A DNA stretch of 64,000 bases. It comes from Burkholderiaceae bacterium. Lineage in GTDB: Bacteria > Pseudomonadota > Gammaproteobacteria > Burkholderiales > Burkholderiaceae_C. Numbering within the stretch: position 1 is the first letter of the stretch; the number at the start of each line of letters is the position of its first letter. Where the stretch lies: positions 1,798,001 through 1,862,000 of the forward strand of contig CP126124.1 of NCBI GenBank assembly GCA_030123545.1, read 5' to 3'. Position numbers and translations under genes: made by a program. Below are positions 8,824-18,500 of this stretch, one piece after another. The notes under the pieces are model-generated. The model was given only the letters and a program-made list of their open reading frames with translations. It was not told the origin of the DNA and made no database searches.

Positions 8824-9900
8824 ATGAACGACAGCTCCTGCGCCCTGCCGACCGGCCCGGTCCGGCTCACCAGCTTCTCGCACGGCGGCGGCTGCGGCTG
8901 CAAGATCGCGCCGGGGGTGCTGACCGAAATCTTGAAGACCAGCGCCGGCGGGCTGATTCCGCCCGAGCTGATGGTCGGTATCGAAACGGCCGACGACGCC
9001 GCGGTCTACAAGCTCAACGACGAACAGGCGCTGATCGCGACCACGGATTTCTTCATGCCCATCGTCGACGATCCGTACGACTTCGGCCGCATCGCCGCGG
9101 CCAACGCGATCAGCGACGTCTATGCGATGGGCGGGCGGCCGATCATGGCGCTGGCGCTGGTCGCGATGCCGGTGAACCAGTTGCCGGTCGAAGTGATCGG
9201 CCGGGTCATCGGCGGCGGCGAGGCGGTGTGCCGTGAGGCCGGTATCCCGATCGCCGGCGGCCACACCATCGATTCGGTCGAGCCGATCTATGGCCTCGTC
9301 GTGATGGGTCTGGTGCACCCCGACAAGGTCCGGCGCAACGCCGATGCACGGCCGGGGGACGCACTGATCCTCGGCAAGCCGCTGGGCGTCGGCGTGCTGT
9401 CGGCGGCGCTGAAAAAGGGCAAGCTCGACGCGGCTGGCTACGAACAGCTGGTCCGCACCACGACGACGCTGAACAAGCCGGGCCCGCAGCTTGCCGATCT
9501 GGCCGGCGTGCACGCGATCACCGATGTCACCGGCTTCGGCCTCGCAGGCCACACGCTGGAACTGGCGCGCGGCGCAGGCCTGAAGGCCGTGGTCGAGTGG
9601 AGCCGGCTGCCGCTGCTGCCGGGCGTCGCGAGCATGGCGGTCGATGGCTTCGTGACCGGCGCCTCGGGCCGCAACTGGGCCGGTTATGGCTCTGACGTGA
9701 CGCTGGCCGCGGGCCTGCCGCCGGTGGCGCGCGACCTGCTGACCGATCCGCAGACGTCGGGCGGCCTGCTGGTCAGTTGCAGCCCCGATGCGGTGGACGA
9801 GGTGCTGGGCATCTTCCGGTCGCATGGCCTGGGCGAGGCCGCGATGATCGGCCGCGTCGAAGCCGCAGCCGCGCCCGGATTGACCGTGATCGCGGGTTGA
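8824..9900 (+). CDS. selD: selenide, water dikinase (SelD/SenC)
   Basis: Makes selenophosphate from selenide and ATP. 358 residues. The active-site segment GGGCGCK is present with Cys24 and Lys27 equivalent to E. coli Cys17 and Lys20; the protein uses cysteine rather than selenocysteine. AIRS/PurM-like N-terminal (ATTDFFMPIVDDPYDFGRIAA) and C-terminal (TDVTGFGLAGH, DPQTSGGLL) domains are both complete. Its position directly after senB makes it the selenophosphate source (SenC) for selenoneine; it could also feed selenocysteine or selenouridine, whose genes are not in this window. Confidence 0.96.
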   Translation: MNDSSCALPTGPVRLTSFSHGGGCGCKIAPGVLTEILKTSAGGLIPPELMVGIETADDAAVYKLNDEQALIATTDFFMPIVDDPYDFGRIAAANAISDVYAMGGRPIMALALVAMPVNQLPVEVIGRVIGGGEAVCREAGIPIAGGHTIDSVEPIYGLVVMGLVHPDKVRRNADARPGDALILGKPLGVGVLSAALKKGKLDAAGYEQLVRTTTTLNKPGPQLADLAGVHAITDVTGFGLAGHTLELARGAGLKAVVEWSRLPLLPGVASMAVDGFVTGASGRNWAGYGSDVTLAAGLPPVARDLLTDPQTSGGLLVSCSPDAVDEVLGIFRSHGLGEAAMIGRVEAAAAPGLTVIAG

Positions 9901-9906
9901 ACGGCG

Positions 9907-10716
9907 ATGAAGATGCCTGAATCGGATTTGCAGCCGTTGCGGCGAGATCGGGTGGGCGACGAGTCCGCATCGACGCCGCGGCAGGTTCTCGGCGACGTAC
10001 ACACGACGACCGGGTCCGACCCGCACGTCGAAGACGATCTATCGCTGGTCGGCCGTTCGGCGTCCGGAGACCGACGCGCGTTCGAAGCGCTGATGCACCG
10101 CCACAATCAGCGCCTGTATCGCTCGGTCCGCAGCGTCCTACGCGACGAAGCCGACGCCGAAGAGGCGGTCCAGGATGCCTGGTGGAAGGCCTACACTCAT
10201 CTGCGGGAGTTCCGGGCCGACGCCCGGGTGTCCACCTGGTTGACCCGCATCGCGCTGAACGAGGCCTTGATGCGGCAGCGGCGAAACAAATCCCGCGATG
10301 CGCTCATCCAACCGGAGTACCAGGCTGCCGCTACGTTGAATGCCATGCCCGACGAGCTCTCCGCGATCCCCGCGCCCGCATCCGCCGGTCCCGATCAGCT
10401 TGCCTGGCGCGCCGAGATCAGGCGGCTGATCGAGCGCCGCATCGACGACCTGCCCGAGCACTACCGGACGATCTTCATGCTGCGGGGAGTGGAAGAGATG
10501 TCGGCCGCCGAAGTCGCCGCCGCGCTGGGTCTGCCGGAAGCCACGGTGCGGGTGCGCTTCATGCGTGCACGCCGGCTGCTTCAAACATCATTGGAGCAGG
10601 AGATCGGCCCGCGCGCGGTCGGCGCCTTTTCGTTCGCGGGCGAGCGCTGCGAGCGCATCGTGGCGGCGGTGATGACGCGGATCGACGCAGCGGGCCGGGC
10701 GCCGAACCGGACCTAA
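9907..10716 (+). CDS. ECF-type RNA polymerase sigma factor
   Basis: 269-residue extracytoplasmic-function sigma factor. Region 2 (about 57-125) includes DEADAEEAVQDAWWKAY, and region 4 (about 178-225) has LPEHYRTIFMLR and an ALGLPEATVRVRFMRAR helix-turn-helix. A poorly conserved 50-residue N-terminal extension precedes region 2. No anti-sigma gene is adjacent. It starts only 6 bases after the selD stop, so it may belong to the senB-selD transcript, and it converges with the cupredoxin gene with 2 bases between stops. Its target promoters cannot be inferred. Confidence 0.9.
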   Translation: MKMPESDLQPLRRDRVGDESASTPRQVLGDVHTTTGSDPHVEDDLSLVGRSASGDRRAFEALMHRHNQRLYRSVRSVLRDEADAEEAVQDAWWKAYTHLREFRADARVSTWLTRIALNEALMRQRRNKSRDALIQPEYQAAATLNAMPDELSAIPAPASAGPDQLAWRAEIRRLIERRIDDLPEHYRTIFMLRGVEEMSAAEVAAALGLPEATVRVRFMRARRLLQTSLEQEIGPRAVGAFSFAGERCERIVAAVMTRIDAAGRAPNRT

Positions 10717-10718
10717 AC

Positions 10719-11243
10719 TCAATCGACGCGTTTGCGCTCGAGGATGCTTGCGACGTCGGGGAAATTCGCGACCGCCGCGGCCGGCAGTTGCGCATCGGTG
10801 GCCGCGTAGGGCCGCGCGTGCGGGTCGGCGTGCCCGACCACGATGCGCCCCACCATGCCAGCCATCTCGTGCGGCATGCAGAAGTAGTCGTAGACACCGG
10901 GAACCTCGAACACTACCTCGAACGATTGCTTCGGCAGCAGCAGGCCGGAGTTCCAGGGCTTCGCGCCCTGCGGGATCCGCAGCGGCTTGTGGTTGTCGGG
11001 GTGATAGGCGGTCGAACTGTGAGCATTGCCCTCCTGCCGATTCGTCCAGCGCACGGTCTGCCCAGGCTGGATCGACAGCCCTCTGGGGCGGAACCAGACC
11101 TCGGAGCCGTCCAGCGTGCCGCCCATCTCGATCTCGACGATGTCGGCAGCGCCGGCGCGTCGCAACACGGCGGCGGACAGCAGCAGGCCGCCGCCGGCCG
11201 ACAGCAGCAGCCGCCGCCGGTCCAGCGTGCGCAGCGCCGTCAT
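10719..11243 (-). CDS. cupredoxin (plastocyanin-like) with Tat-type signal
   Basis: 174-residue exported blue-copper-type protein. The N-terminus DRRRLLLSAGGG followed by a hydrophobic stretch and AGA looks like a twin-arginine signal. Candidate copper ligands are His75 (NAHSS), Cys122 and His125 (YFCMPHEM) and Met127 or Met130, in the usual cupredoxin order. The start at 11243 overlaps the stop of the upstream gene (ATGA). Likely a periplasmic electron carrier or copper-handling protein; the partner is unknown. Confidence 0.85.
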   Translation of the reverse strand: MTALRTLDRRRLLLSAGGGLLLSAAVLRRAGAADIVEIEMGGTLDGSEVWFRPRGLSIQPGQTVRWTNRQEGNAHSSTAYHPDNHKPLRIPQGAKPWNSGLLLPKQSFEVVFEVPGVYDYFCMPHEMAGMVGRIVVGHADPHARPYAATDAQLPAAAVANFPDVASILERKRVD

Positions 11244-11668
11244 TTCGCGACGCGGCTCTCTTGCGCGACCGGAACGTTCCACAGGATGATGTGGATGTGC
11301 GGCTCGGGCACGCCAGGATGGCCGGCGTTGTACATGATCTCGACGTGATCGACGCTGCCAGCCGGCGCCTTCAGATCCTTGATGTTCATGCCGGGCTTCA
11401 TCTGCGCCAGCGGAATCATGTACACCGTGTCCACCAGGTGGCCGTCATGGTCGTAACCCAGGAACGGGCCGGCCGGCAGCATCGCGGGGTCGACATACAG
11501 TGTCCCGAGGCCGGGGATGAAGTTGGGCAGTTTCACCAGCGAACTGACCGCCTTGTACGGCGCGGGCGGCGGCGCGGTCATCGCGGATGAATCAGCCGCC
11601 AGCGCGCTGGCGGAAGCAAAAGACAGTGCGATGGCGGCCGCGGCCGCCGTCAGGAAAGAACGGGTCAT
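11240..11668 (-). CDS. periplasmic protein, DUF5602-like
   Basis: 142-residue protein with a clear signal peptide (MTRSFLTAAAAAIALSFASA, cleavage after ALA). The mature part contains YDHDGHLVDTVYMIPL and a His-rich HPGVPEPHIHIILW end that could bind metal. It resembles DUF5602-type proteins, assigned from memory of the family and not certain. GGAG lies 8 bases before the ATG at 11668. Translationally coupled to the cupredoxin gene, so the two may act together in the periplasm. Confidence 0.6.
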   Translation of the reverse strand: MTRSFLTAAAAAIALSFASASALAADSSAMTAPPPAPYKAVSSLVKLPNFIPGLGTLYVDPAMLPAGPFLGYDHDGHLVDTVYMIPLAQMKPGMNIKDLKAPAGSVDHVEIMYNAGHPGVPEPHIHIILWNVPVAQESRVAK

Positions 11669-11792
11669 CAGAATCTCCAAAGGCGCGCGGCGGAAATCGC
11701 CACGCTTAACCCATTGGATGCAGTGCCCGTCAAATCCGTTTCAGCGCATCGGCCAGCGGCAGCGCCGGCGCGGGACCGGCCGCGCCGCGATG

Positions 11793-12341
11793 TCACGGCT
11801 GCGCGGCGACCTGCGCGGCGGAACGAACGCTTGCGAACGAGCCGTTCAAAGCCGCCAGGTAGGCGGTCTGGACGTCGCTGGCGGACACCGTTTCGGACTC
11901 GAAGCGCAGGTCGCGGGTCGCGCATGCGTCGTGCGCGAGCGTGCATTCGAAGCCGAGGTCCGCGGCCGCGCGTACCGTCGTGTCCACGCACATGTGCGTC
12001 ATCATGCCGGCGAAGACGATCTTCGAGATATCCTGCTCGCGCAGCATGGCCTGCAATTCGGTCGCGCGAAACGCGCTGGGGAAATGCTTGACGATCACGC
12101 GCTCGGCGGCGTCTGGCAGCACCGCGGCGTGAATCTCGGCCCCGGTCGTGTCCGGCACGAAGAACGTGGCGCCCGCGCGGTTGGCGATGTGCTGGACGTG
12201 GATCACCGGCAGCGAACGTCGGCGGAACGCCTCGAGCAGCACGGCCGCCTGCCGGACCGCCGCATAGGCGCCGACCAGTTCCATGCTGCCGCCGGGAAAG
12301 TAGTCGTTCTGCAGATCGATCAGGACCAATGCCTTGCTCAT
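11793..12341 (-). CDS. cysteine hydrolase, isochorismatase family
   Basis: 182-residue cytoplasmic hydrolase. The catalytic triad of the family is visible as Asp9 (LIDLQNDYF), Lys85 (VKHFPSAF) and Cys118 (MMTHMCVDTTVRAA). Members hydrolyse amides or isochorismate; the substrate is not evident. The following small genes on the same strand are separated by gaps of about 25-160 bases, so an operon is possible but not shown. Confidence 0.88.
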   Translation of the reverse strand: MSKALVLIDLQNDYFPGGSMELVGAYAAVRQAAVLLEAFRRRSLPVIHVQHIANRAGATFFVPDTTGAEIHAAVLPDAAERVIVKHFPSAFRATELQAMLREQDISKIVFAGMMTHMCVDTTVRAAADLGFECTLAHDACATRDLRFESETVSASDVQTAYLAALNGSFASVRSAAQVAAQP

Positions 12342-12410
12342 GTCTTGCCTTCGTGGTGCGGTTCGGTTCGTCGATCGGACGTGCGGATGTGCAGGGGCCG
12401 GCCTCGTTCG

Positions 12411-12809
12411 TCACACGGCAGGGCGCCGTTCCTGGCGGAGCGCGAAGATCGCATAGTTTCCATGCGCCGTGGCCACCAGCGCGTCGCCGAGGAACACCCT
12501 CGACGCCAGATGCGCGACGCTCTTGCCCCGATTGACGATTTCGGTGGTGCAGCAGAGCCTGCCGGCGTCCGCGTTGATCGGCTTGAAGTAGGTGATCGCG
12601 ATGTCGATCGTCGCGCAGATCTGCCCTTGATCCAGCGTCGGATACAGCGCAGCCCCCATGCCGGTGTCGGCCAGCGCGCACACGACTGCGCCGTGCACGA
12701 CACCGTGCGGATTGAGGTGTTCAGCGGCGACCATCAGGCTCAACGCGCTGTAGCCGGCGCGTTGCTCGTCGATCTTCAGGTCGATCAGATCGGCAAACGG
12801 ATGGGGCAT
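12411..12809 (-). CDS. PaaI-family hotdog thioesterase
   Basis: 132-residue single hotdog domain. The motif HGVVHGAVVCALADTGMG (about residues 35-52) is the helix and active-site region of PaaI/YbgC-type acyl-CoA thioesterases. Probably hydrolyses an aromatic or short acyl-CoA thioester; the substrate is unknown. Confidence 0.86.
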   Translation of the reverse strand: MPHPFADLIDLKIDEQRAGYSALSLMVAAEHLNPHGVVHGAVVCALADTGMGAALYPTLDQGQICATIDIAITYFKPINADAGRLCCTTEIVNRGKSVAHLASRVFLGDALVATAHGNYAIFALRQERRPAV

Positions 12810-12867
12810 GCGGGGTGGCGGGCCATGCGCTGTTTCGACAATGGGTCAGCGGACGCCGATGGTCCGT

Positions 12868-13263
12868 TCATCGGCCTGCTGCGCCGGCGCCCGGTTCGAT
12901 TTCGACGCAATCGGACGCGCAGCCGCCCGGTGCCGTCGATTGCGGCGTTGGTGCCGGCCGATGCAGCACCGCGCGCGTCGGCGTGATCCGCAGCGACTCG
13001 CCGCTCACGGCGGCGGTCCCGTCGACGATCAATGAGTAGTCGGATTCGGATTGCGGCGGCCACACCAGGCCGACCGCGCTCTGCTGCTGCGCGTTCTCGC
13101 GCGTGCGCCGGCCGACGTCGTTCACGACCAGTTCGCCCGCCCGCAGCACGGGGACGACCGCCACCGCATGCGGCGCGCCTTTCGGGTTCGCGGTCATCAG
13201 GTAGGCAAAGCGGAAGCGCGCGATCGCGCCCGCGAGGCTGGCCAGTTCAACCGGAATGCTCAT
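12868..13263 (-). CDS. pyridoxamine 5'-phosphate oxidase-like protein
   Basis: 131-residue split-barrel flavin-binding-type protein. FAYLMTANPKGAPHAVAVVPV near the N-terminus matches the first strands of the PNPOx fold, and the SESDYSLIVDGTAAV region follows. The last 25 residues are low-complexity (Pro/Ala/Gly-rich). Reaction unknown; relatives reduce or oxidise flavin- or F420-linked substrates. Confidence 0.75.
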   Translation of the reverse strand: MSIPVELASLAGAIARFRFAYLMTANPKGAPHAVAVVPVLRAGELVVNDVGRRTRENAQQQSAVGLVWPPQSESDYSLIVDGTAAVSGESLRITPTRAVLHRPAPTPQSTAPGGCASDCVEIEPGAGAAGR

Positions 13264-13288
13264 GGCCCCGTCCTCCGTCTCGATGCGA

Positions 13289-13669
13289 TCAGTGATTCAC
13301 CGGCTTGCCGGCCGCCTGCCAGGCCTTGAATCCGCCGTCCAGATGCGCGACGTTCTTGTAGCCCAGCGCCCGGAGGGTGTGCACGGCGAGCGCGGAACGG
13401 CCCCCTGACGCGCAGTGCAGGATGACGCGGCTGTTCGGATCGAGCCCGGCCTTGTGGTACGGGCTGCTCGGGTCGGCATAGAACTCGAGCATTCCGCGCG
13501 ACGCGTGGACGGCGCCGGGAATCGTGCCCTGGTTCAGTTCGGGCGCGTCGCGTACGTCCACCAGCGTGACCCTGCCGGCCGCCATCTCCGCCTGGACCTG
13601 ATCGGGCGTGAGATTGTCGATGCTGGCCTTTGCGTCTTGAACGAGTTGAGCGGCGGTCTTGTTGCTCAT
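13289..13669 (-). CDS. rhodanese-like domain protein
   Basis: 126-residue single rhodanese domain. The active-site loop HCASGGRSA contains Cys86, the persulfide-forming residue, and LVDVRDAPELNQGTIPGAVH is the CH2A-like segment. Likely a cytoplasmic sulfurtransferase; the acceptor is unknown. It lies 25 bases upstream of the PNPOx-like start's far side, on the same strand as the surrounding small genes. Confidence 0.9.
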   Translation of the reverse strand: MSNKTAAQLVQDAKASIDNLTPDQVQAEMAAGRVTLVDVRDAPELNQGTIPGAVHASRGMLEFYADPSSPYHKAGLDPNSRVILHCASGGRSALAVHTLRALGYKNVAHLDGGFKAWQAAGKPVNH

Positions 13670-13826
13670 AAGGCACCTAGGATGGTTGACGAATTTGCGG
13701 CGGCTGGCCAGCCATTGTCGGACAACTGGCAGCCCATTGCAGCACTTCCGCCGCGAGCCGCCGCAGGTTCTGCTCGTTGGCCGTTGCGACGAATCGACTG
13801 CGTAACGGGCGCGTCGCTCTCGAGGG

Positions 13827-14159
13827 TCACCCGCAAAACTGCCTGATCCTGGGATCGGTCGGATCGCGGACGTACGGTGTTTCGAGGTGCGTGGCGTTGT
13901 CGCTCAACGTCACGTACTCGGCAAAGGTGCCGATCCCGATGCATTCGAATTTGAACGTGTAGCTCTCGCTCGCACTGCCCGCTGCGCTGATCGTGAGCTG
14001 GTCGCCCTCGATCGCGAATGTTCCCGAGATCGTCTTGAGCGGGCTGGAGTAGAGATAGGCGCCGACGTCGGTGAATTGATAGCGGGCGTACTGGCCGTTT
14101 CCGAGTCCGTTGTACCACTTGCCGATCAGGCGGTGCCCTGCCGGAATCCTGGTATTCAT
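13827..14159 (-). CDS. small hypothetical beta-rich protein
   Basis: 110 residues, not recognised. The opening GHRLIGKWYNGLGNGQYARYQF and alternating short hydrophobic strands (GTFAIEGDQLTISA) resemble a small lipocalin-like or META-type beta barrel. No signal peptide and no membrane segment. Preceded by GGAG-type sequence near 14168. Function unknown. Confidence 0.6.
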   Translation of the reverse strand: MNTRIPAGHRLIGKWYNGLGNGQYARYQFTDVGAYLYSSPLKTISGTFAIEGDQLTISAAGSASESYTFKFECIGIGTFAEYVTLSDNATHLETPYVRDPTDPRIRQFCG

Positions 14160-14267
14160 AGCGGTTCTCCTTCGGGTTGAGCGCTTGCCCTGACTGGGAA
14201 TCCAGGGCTTGAACGCATCCGCGCGCGGGAAGCCGGTGCAGCGGCGCGCGGGTCGAGCCGCCAGCCT

Positions 14268-14729
14268 TCAAATCCAACGCCGAACCGAGCGCAGGTACCG
14301 CGCATACGGTTCTCCGAACTTGGCGAGCAGCGCGCGCTCTTCCGGAACGATCTGGTAGCGCGTGATGTAGCCGATGAAGAAGATCAGCGCGACCAGCGTC
14401 AGTGGGTTCGCGAAGTAGATGCAGATCCCGAGCAGCGCGGTCGCCAGGCCGAGGTACATCGGATTGCGCGTGAAGCGGTACGGGCCGGTCCGGACCATCG
14501 ATGTCGCGCGATCCGGCGCATGCGGATCGAGCGTGGTCCTCGCCTTGCGGAAGGTGACGATGCCGGACAGCGCCAGCAGAACGCCGGCCGCGATGCACAG
14601 AACGGCAATCGGAACGCGCGAGGGCCAGACGAAAGCGACGCCCGGTACGGCGCGCGCCAGCAGCCACGCCGCAATGACGCAGGCGAGCGCAATCAACGGC
14701 GGCGGGATCTTGTGGTCGAGCGAAGGCAT
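14268..14729 (-). CDS. isoprenylcysteine carboxyl methyltransferase (ICMT)-family membrane protein
   Basis: 153-residue membrane methyltransferase-type protein with four hydrophobic segments. The signature RTGPYRFTRNPMYLG (about residues 80-94) and C-terminal EERALLAKFGEPYARYLRSVRRWI match the PEMT/ICMT superfamily that binds S-adenosylmethionine at the membrane face. The substrate is unknown; bacterial members act on lipids or small thiols. Confidence 0.85.
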   Translation of the reverse strand: MPSLDHKIPPPLIALACVIAAWLLARAVPGVAFVWPSRVPIAVLCIAAGVLLALSGIVTFRKARTTLDPHAPDRATSMVRTGPYRFTRNPMYLGLATALLGICIYFANPLTLVALIFFIGYITRYQIVPEERALLAKFGEPYARYLRSVRRWI

Positions 14730-15252
14730 GGCTCGCGAGGATTGACATTGGCTTCATCCGCCTTCGAAGGCAGGCGAAGCGGGTATCCAAATCTAGGCTT
14801 GGGCCGCGAGTGCGAAGCCAAAAGCCACAATATTTCTGGCGTCAACTATCTCGGCTTCGAGGCTTGCAGCAAGGACGGCCGCAAGCACTCCTGAGTGCAA
14901 AGTGCTACTAAAAGCAGAGCTATCAGTGCAGACCAGACAATGGCTTTCGACCGAAAGTACCAAATTTGTACGATGTCCGCAGGAAGAAAAATCGACAGGC
15001 AGCACGACCGATGAGGGGCAAGCCCCTTCTGAGGTGATGGCCGATGAACACCGCAGGGCTGGAGGCGCGAGCGTGGCTGGAACGCCCAGTGACCATCGAC
15101 GACGACAGAGCCTGGGCAGCGTTTCATCGCTGTGTTTCAGATTGAAATCGATCGTCCTCGACCTTGACATCGACAGTTGGCGAGACTATGAATTCAGGAC
15201 ACCGCCCACCGGAGCGTCGAACGCCAGTACGGCAATCGATCACGAGCCTGCC
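14730..15252. other. intergenic stretch of about 520 bases, no convincing gene
   Basis: Open frames here carry no recognisable domain, codon bias or ribosome binding site. Bases about 14800-15060 look clearly less GC-rich than their surroundings, which would fit a remnant of imported DNA. Candidates such as the frame entering from 14902 look like chance extensions of the gene starting at 15253. Confidence 0.4.
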
Positions 15253-15540
15253 ATGACGGACAAACGGCCACCGCCAAAGGATCCCGACACGCCGAAGCAG
15301 GAGTCGGGCGGCGACCACAAGCGCCCGCGCCACCAGCCGGAAGGTCGCGAGCATCAGGTGCACAAGGAAATCCTCGAGCGGCGCTGGCGCGGCGGCCCGG
15401 CGCCGACGCCGGAGGAGTACCAGCGCTCGCTTGAAGAGTGGAAGAACCTTCCGGGCTCGATCGTGCGGCCACCGACCGATCACAAGCCGCCGGCCGGGCC
15501 ACCGCCCGAATCGGCGGACAAGCCCGAGGACGAAGACTAG
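15253..15540 (+). CDS. small charged proline-rich hypothetical protein
   Basis: 95 residues, very hydrophilic and probably disordered: KRPPPKDPDTPKQESGGDHK at the start, EILERRWRGGPAPTPEEYQRSLEEWKNLPGS in the middle and an acidic DKPEDED end. No known domain. It ends 27 bases before the large propeller protein and may be co-transcribed with it. The start is chosen at the ATG where the Pro/Lys-rich composition begins. Confidence 0.5.
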   Translation: MTDKRPPPKDPDTPKQESGGDHKRPRHQPEGREHQVHKEILERRWRGGPAPTPEEYQRSLEEWKNLPGSIVRPPTDHKPPAGPPPESADKPEDED

Positions 15541-15567
15541 GGTCTGTTCACGCGAAGGGAGCACCCC

Positions 15568-18500
15568 ATGAGCCTTGTCGGAACCGCATGGTCGCCGATC
15601 GGCCCGAGCCCCATTTCGCAAGGGCCGGGCGCCGTCAACGGGCTCGTCTCCGCGATTGCGGTCAATCCCGCGAACGCGAACATCATCTATATCGGCACGG
15701 CCGGCGGCGGCGCATGGCGCAGCGGGGACGGCGGCGCGACCTGGGTGCCGCTGTTCGATCGCCAGTTGTCGCTCGCCGTCGGCGAGCCCGGCGCGCTCGC
15801 GCTCGATCCCGGCAACCCGGACGTCGTCTATCTCGGCACGAGCGGCCGCGTCGCGGCGCAACCGCAGGCCGGGCTCTTCAAGTCGACCGACGGCGGCGGA
15901 AGCTGGGTGCTGCTGGGCTCCGGCTATCCCGCCGGCAACACCGGCAACGCGATCCAGTTCGTAGCCCAATGGATCAACGTCATCGTCGTCGATCCGGCGA
16001 ACAGCAACATCGTGTACCTGGCATCGACGAGCGGGTGCTTTCGCTCGACCGACGGCGGGCGCAACTGGACCGCCGGCGTCAACGCGGCGGGCGATGCGCG
16101 CTCGCTGGCGCTGGATGCGTCGTCGCCGGCCGGATCGCGCATCCTGTATGCAGGCATCAACGGACGCGGCGTGTTCCGCTCCAACGACGGCGGCCAGAAC
16201 TGGACGCAGATCCTGAGCGGCACAACGCCGGCGATCGCGGCTGCGATCGGCCCGGCCCCCGCCGGCTTCCGCAAGGTGGTCGTCGCGATCGCGCCGCCGA
16301 CCGCACCGCCTCATCCCGCCGGCGTGCAAGTGCTCTATGCCTCGCTGGAGGGCACGGGTGGCGCCCCCGACCCGGTCGGCCTGTTCATGAGCATCGACCA
16401 GGGCGCCAACTGGACCAAGCGAACCGGTGCCGGCATGCCGGGCGGCACCCAGGGCGGCTACAGCTTTCACATGGCGGTCGACCCCGGGTCGCCCGGAAAC
16501 GGAACCAACGACATCATCTACTTCGGCGCCGTCGGCCATGCCCGCTCCGGCGATTCCGGCAACAACTTCACCGCGCTTGCGAACGTCCACGCGGACAACC
16601 ATGCGTGGGCGTTCGTTCCGCAAGCGGCGCCGACGCCGTCTATCGTGTTCTGCGGCAACGACGGCGGCCTGTACCGATCGACCAACGGCGGCGCCACGTG
16701 GAACGCGCTCGCTGCCGGCGGCCTGCAGACCGGCCTCTTCTACAACCTCGACATGCGGCCCGACGCGACGGGCAGCAACCTGGTCAGCGCGCTGCAGGAC
16801 AACGGCACGCAGACCCGGATCGGGTCCGTCGGCCTGGGCTGGGTCGCGGCGCAGGGCGGCGACGGCTGGGACGTCGTCTATGACGGTGGCACCCCGAGCC
16901 AGGTCTATTGCACGAGCGGGTTCTGGTCGCCGGCCCCGTGCACCCGCATCTGGCGCTCGACCGACGACGGCGCGTCGTTCCCGACCGAGATCACGCCCTG
17001 GGGCACGACCAGCGACGCGGGCTGCTACCTCGGTCCGCTCGCGACCGACCCATCGAACGCCGGCACGCTGTACGCAAGCGGCAGCCAGAACCTCTGGCAG
17101 AGCCGCAATGGCGGGAACAGCTGGCGAATCCTGTCGGCGTTCGCGGGCACCGGCGACGTCGACGTCTCGCGGGTCAACGGCAACCACGTCGCGATCGCGG
17201 TCGGCAACCAGGTGTTCGTGACGACCAACGCGCTCGCCGCGACCGTGGGGCCGCCGGCGGGTGTCGTGTTCACCGACGTGACGCGCAACCTGCCGCCGCG
17301 CCGGGCCGCGCGCGTCGCTTTCGATCCCAACGACCCGAACACGCTGTACGTGGTGCTGCAAGGCTTCAACGGCGGGGCAGGCAATACCGGACATGTGTTT
17401 CGCACGACGCTCGCGGCCTCGGCGTGGACCGACATCGCGCCCAATGTCAACGTGCCGTTCAACGCGCTCGCGCTCGATGGCGCCGACACCCCCACCGCGA
17501 TCTACGCCGGGACCGACTTCGGCGTGCTGCGCTCGGTCGATGGCGGAGCGTCCTGGTCGATCCTCGACGACATCCATTTCCCGCGCGTGCCGGTGTTTGA
17601 CCTCGTGCTGCGCAACGGCATGCTGCGCGCGGCGACCTACGGCCGCGGCGCGTTCGCGTTCGTCACGCCCAAGGGTCCTTCGATCGCCGTCAACCTGGAG
17701 CACGGCCTCGAATTCGGCACCGTGTGCCAGGGCCCGCAGTTCCTGACGCTGGAGTTGTTCAACGTCGGCAACGCCGACCTCGTCGTCACCAGCGTGGCGC
17801 GCCTGATGGGTTCGACCAGCTTCTCCGTGCTCGCGACGGCGGGCACGCCGCTCGTGATCGACCCGGGCGAGCATATCGATTTCACGGTGCGCTTCAATCC
17901 GACGACGCCCGCCGCGATCCCGGAAGTCGCAACGATCCGCATCATCAGCAACGACCCGGCGGCGCCGGTCGTCGATCTCGCAGCGATCGGCACGCTCGGC
18001 ATGCCGCGCCTGGTCAGCGCGGTCGCCGATGGCGGCGACTTCGGCAACGTGTGCCTGAAGAGCTTCCTCGATCGCGAACTGACGATCGGCAACAGCGGCA
18101 CATGCCCGCTGCGTGTCACCGGCATCGCGTCGTCGTCGCCCGAGTTCGTGCTGCCAGGAGTCGTGTCGTATCCGGTCGTCGTGGCCGCGGGCGCTGCCAT
18201 CGCATTGCCGATCCGCTTTAGGCCCACGAGCCTCGGCGCCAAGGCAGCGACGCTGACGATCACCAGCAACGACGCCGGCAGCCCGCGGCTCGTCGCGCTG
18301 TCGGGCACGGCGCCGCCGCCGGAACTCGACGTGGTCGTGGCCGACACCGGCAACTTCGGCAAGGTGTGCGTCGGCTCGTTCAAGGATCTGCCGCTCACGC
18401 TGCACAACAGCGGCCGCTGCCCGCTTTCGATTTCGGCGATCACCTCCTCGTCCGGCGAATTCGTCGTGCCGAGCGTGACCGCGTATCCGCTCGTGATCGC

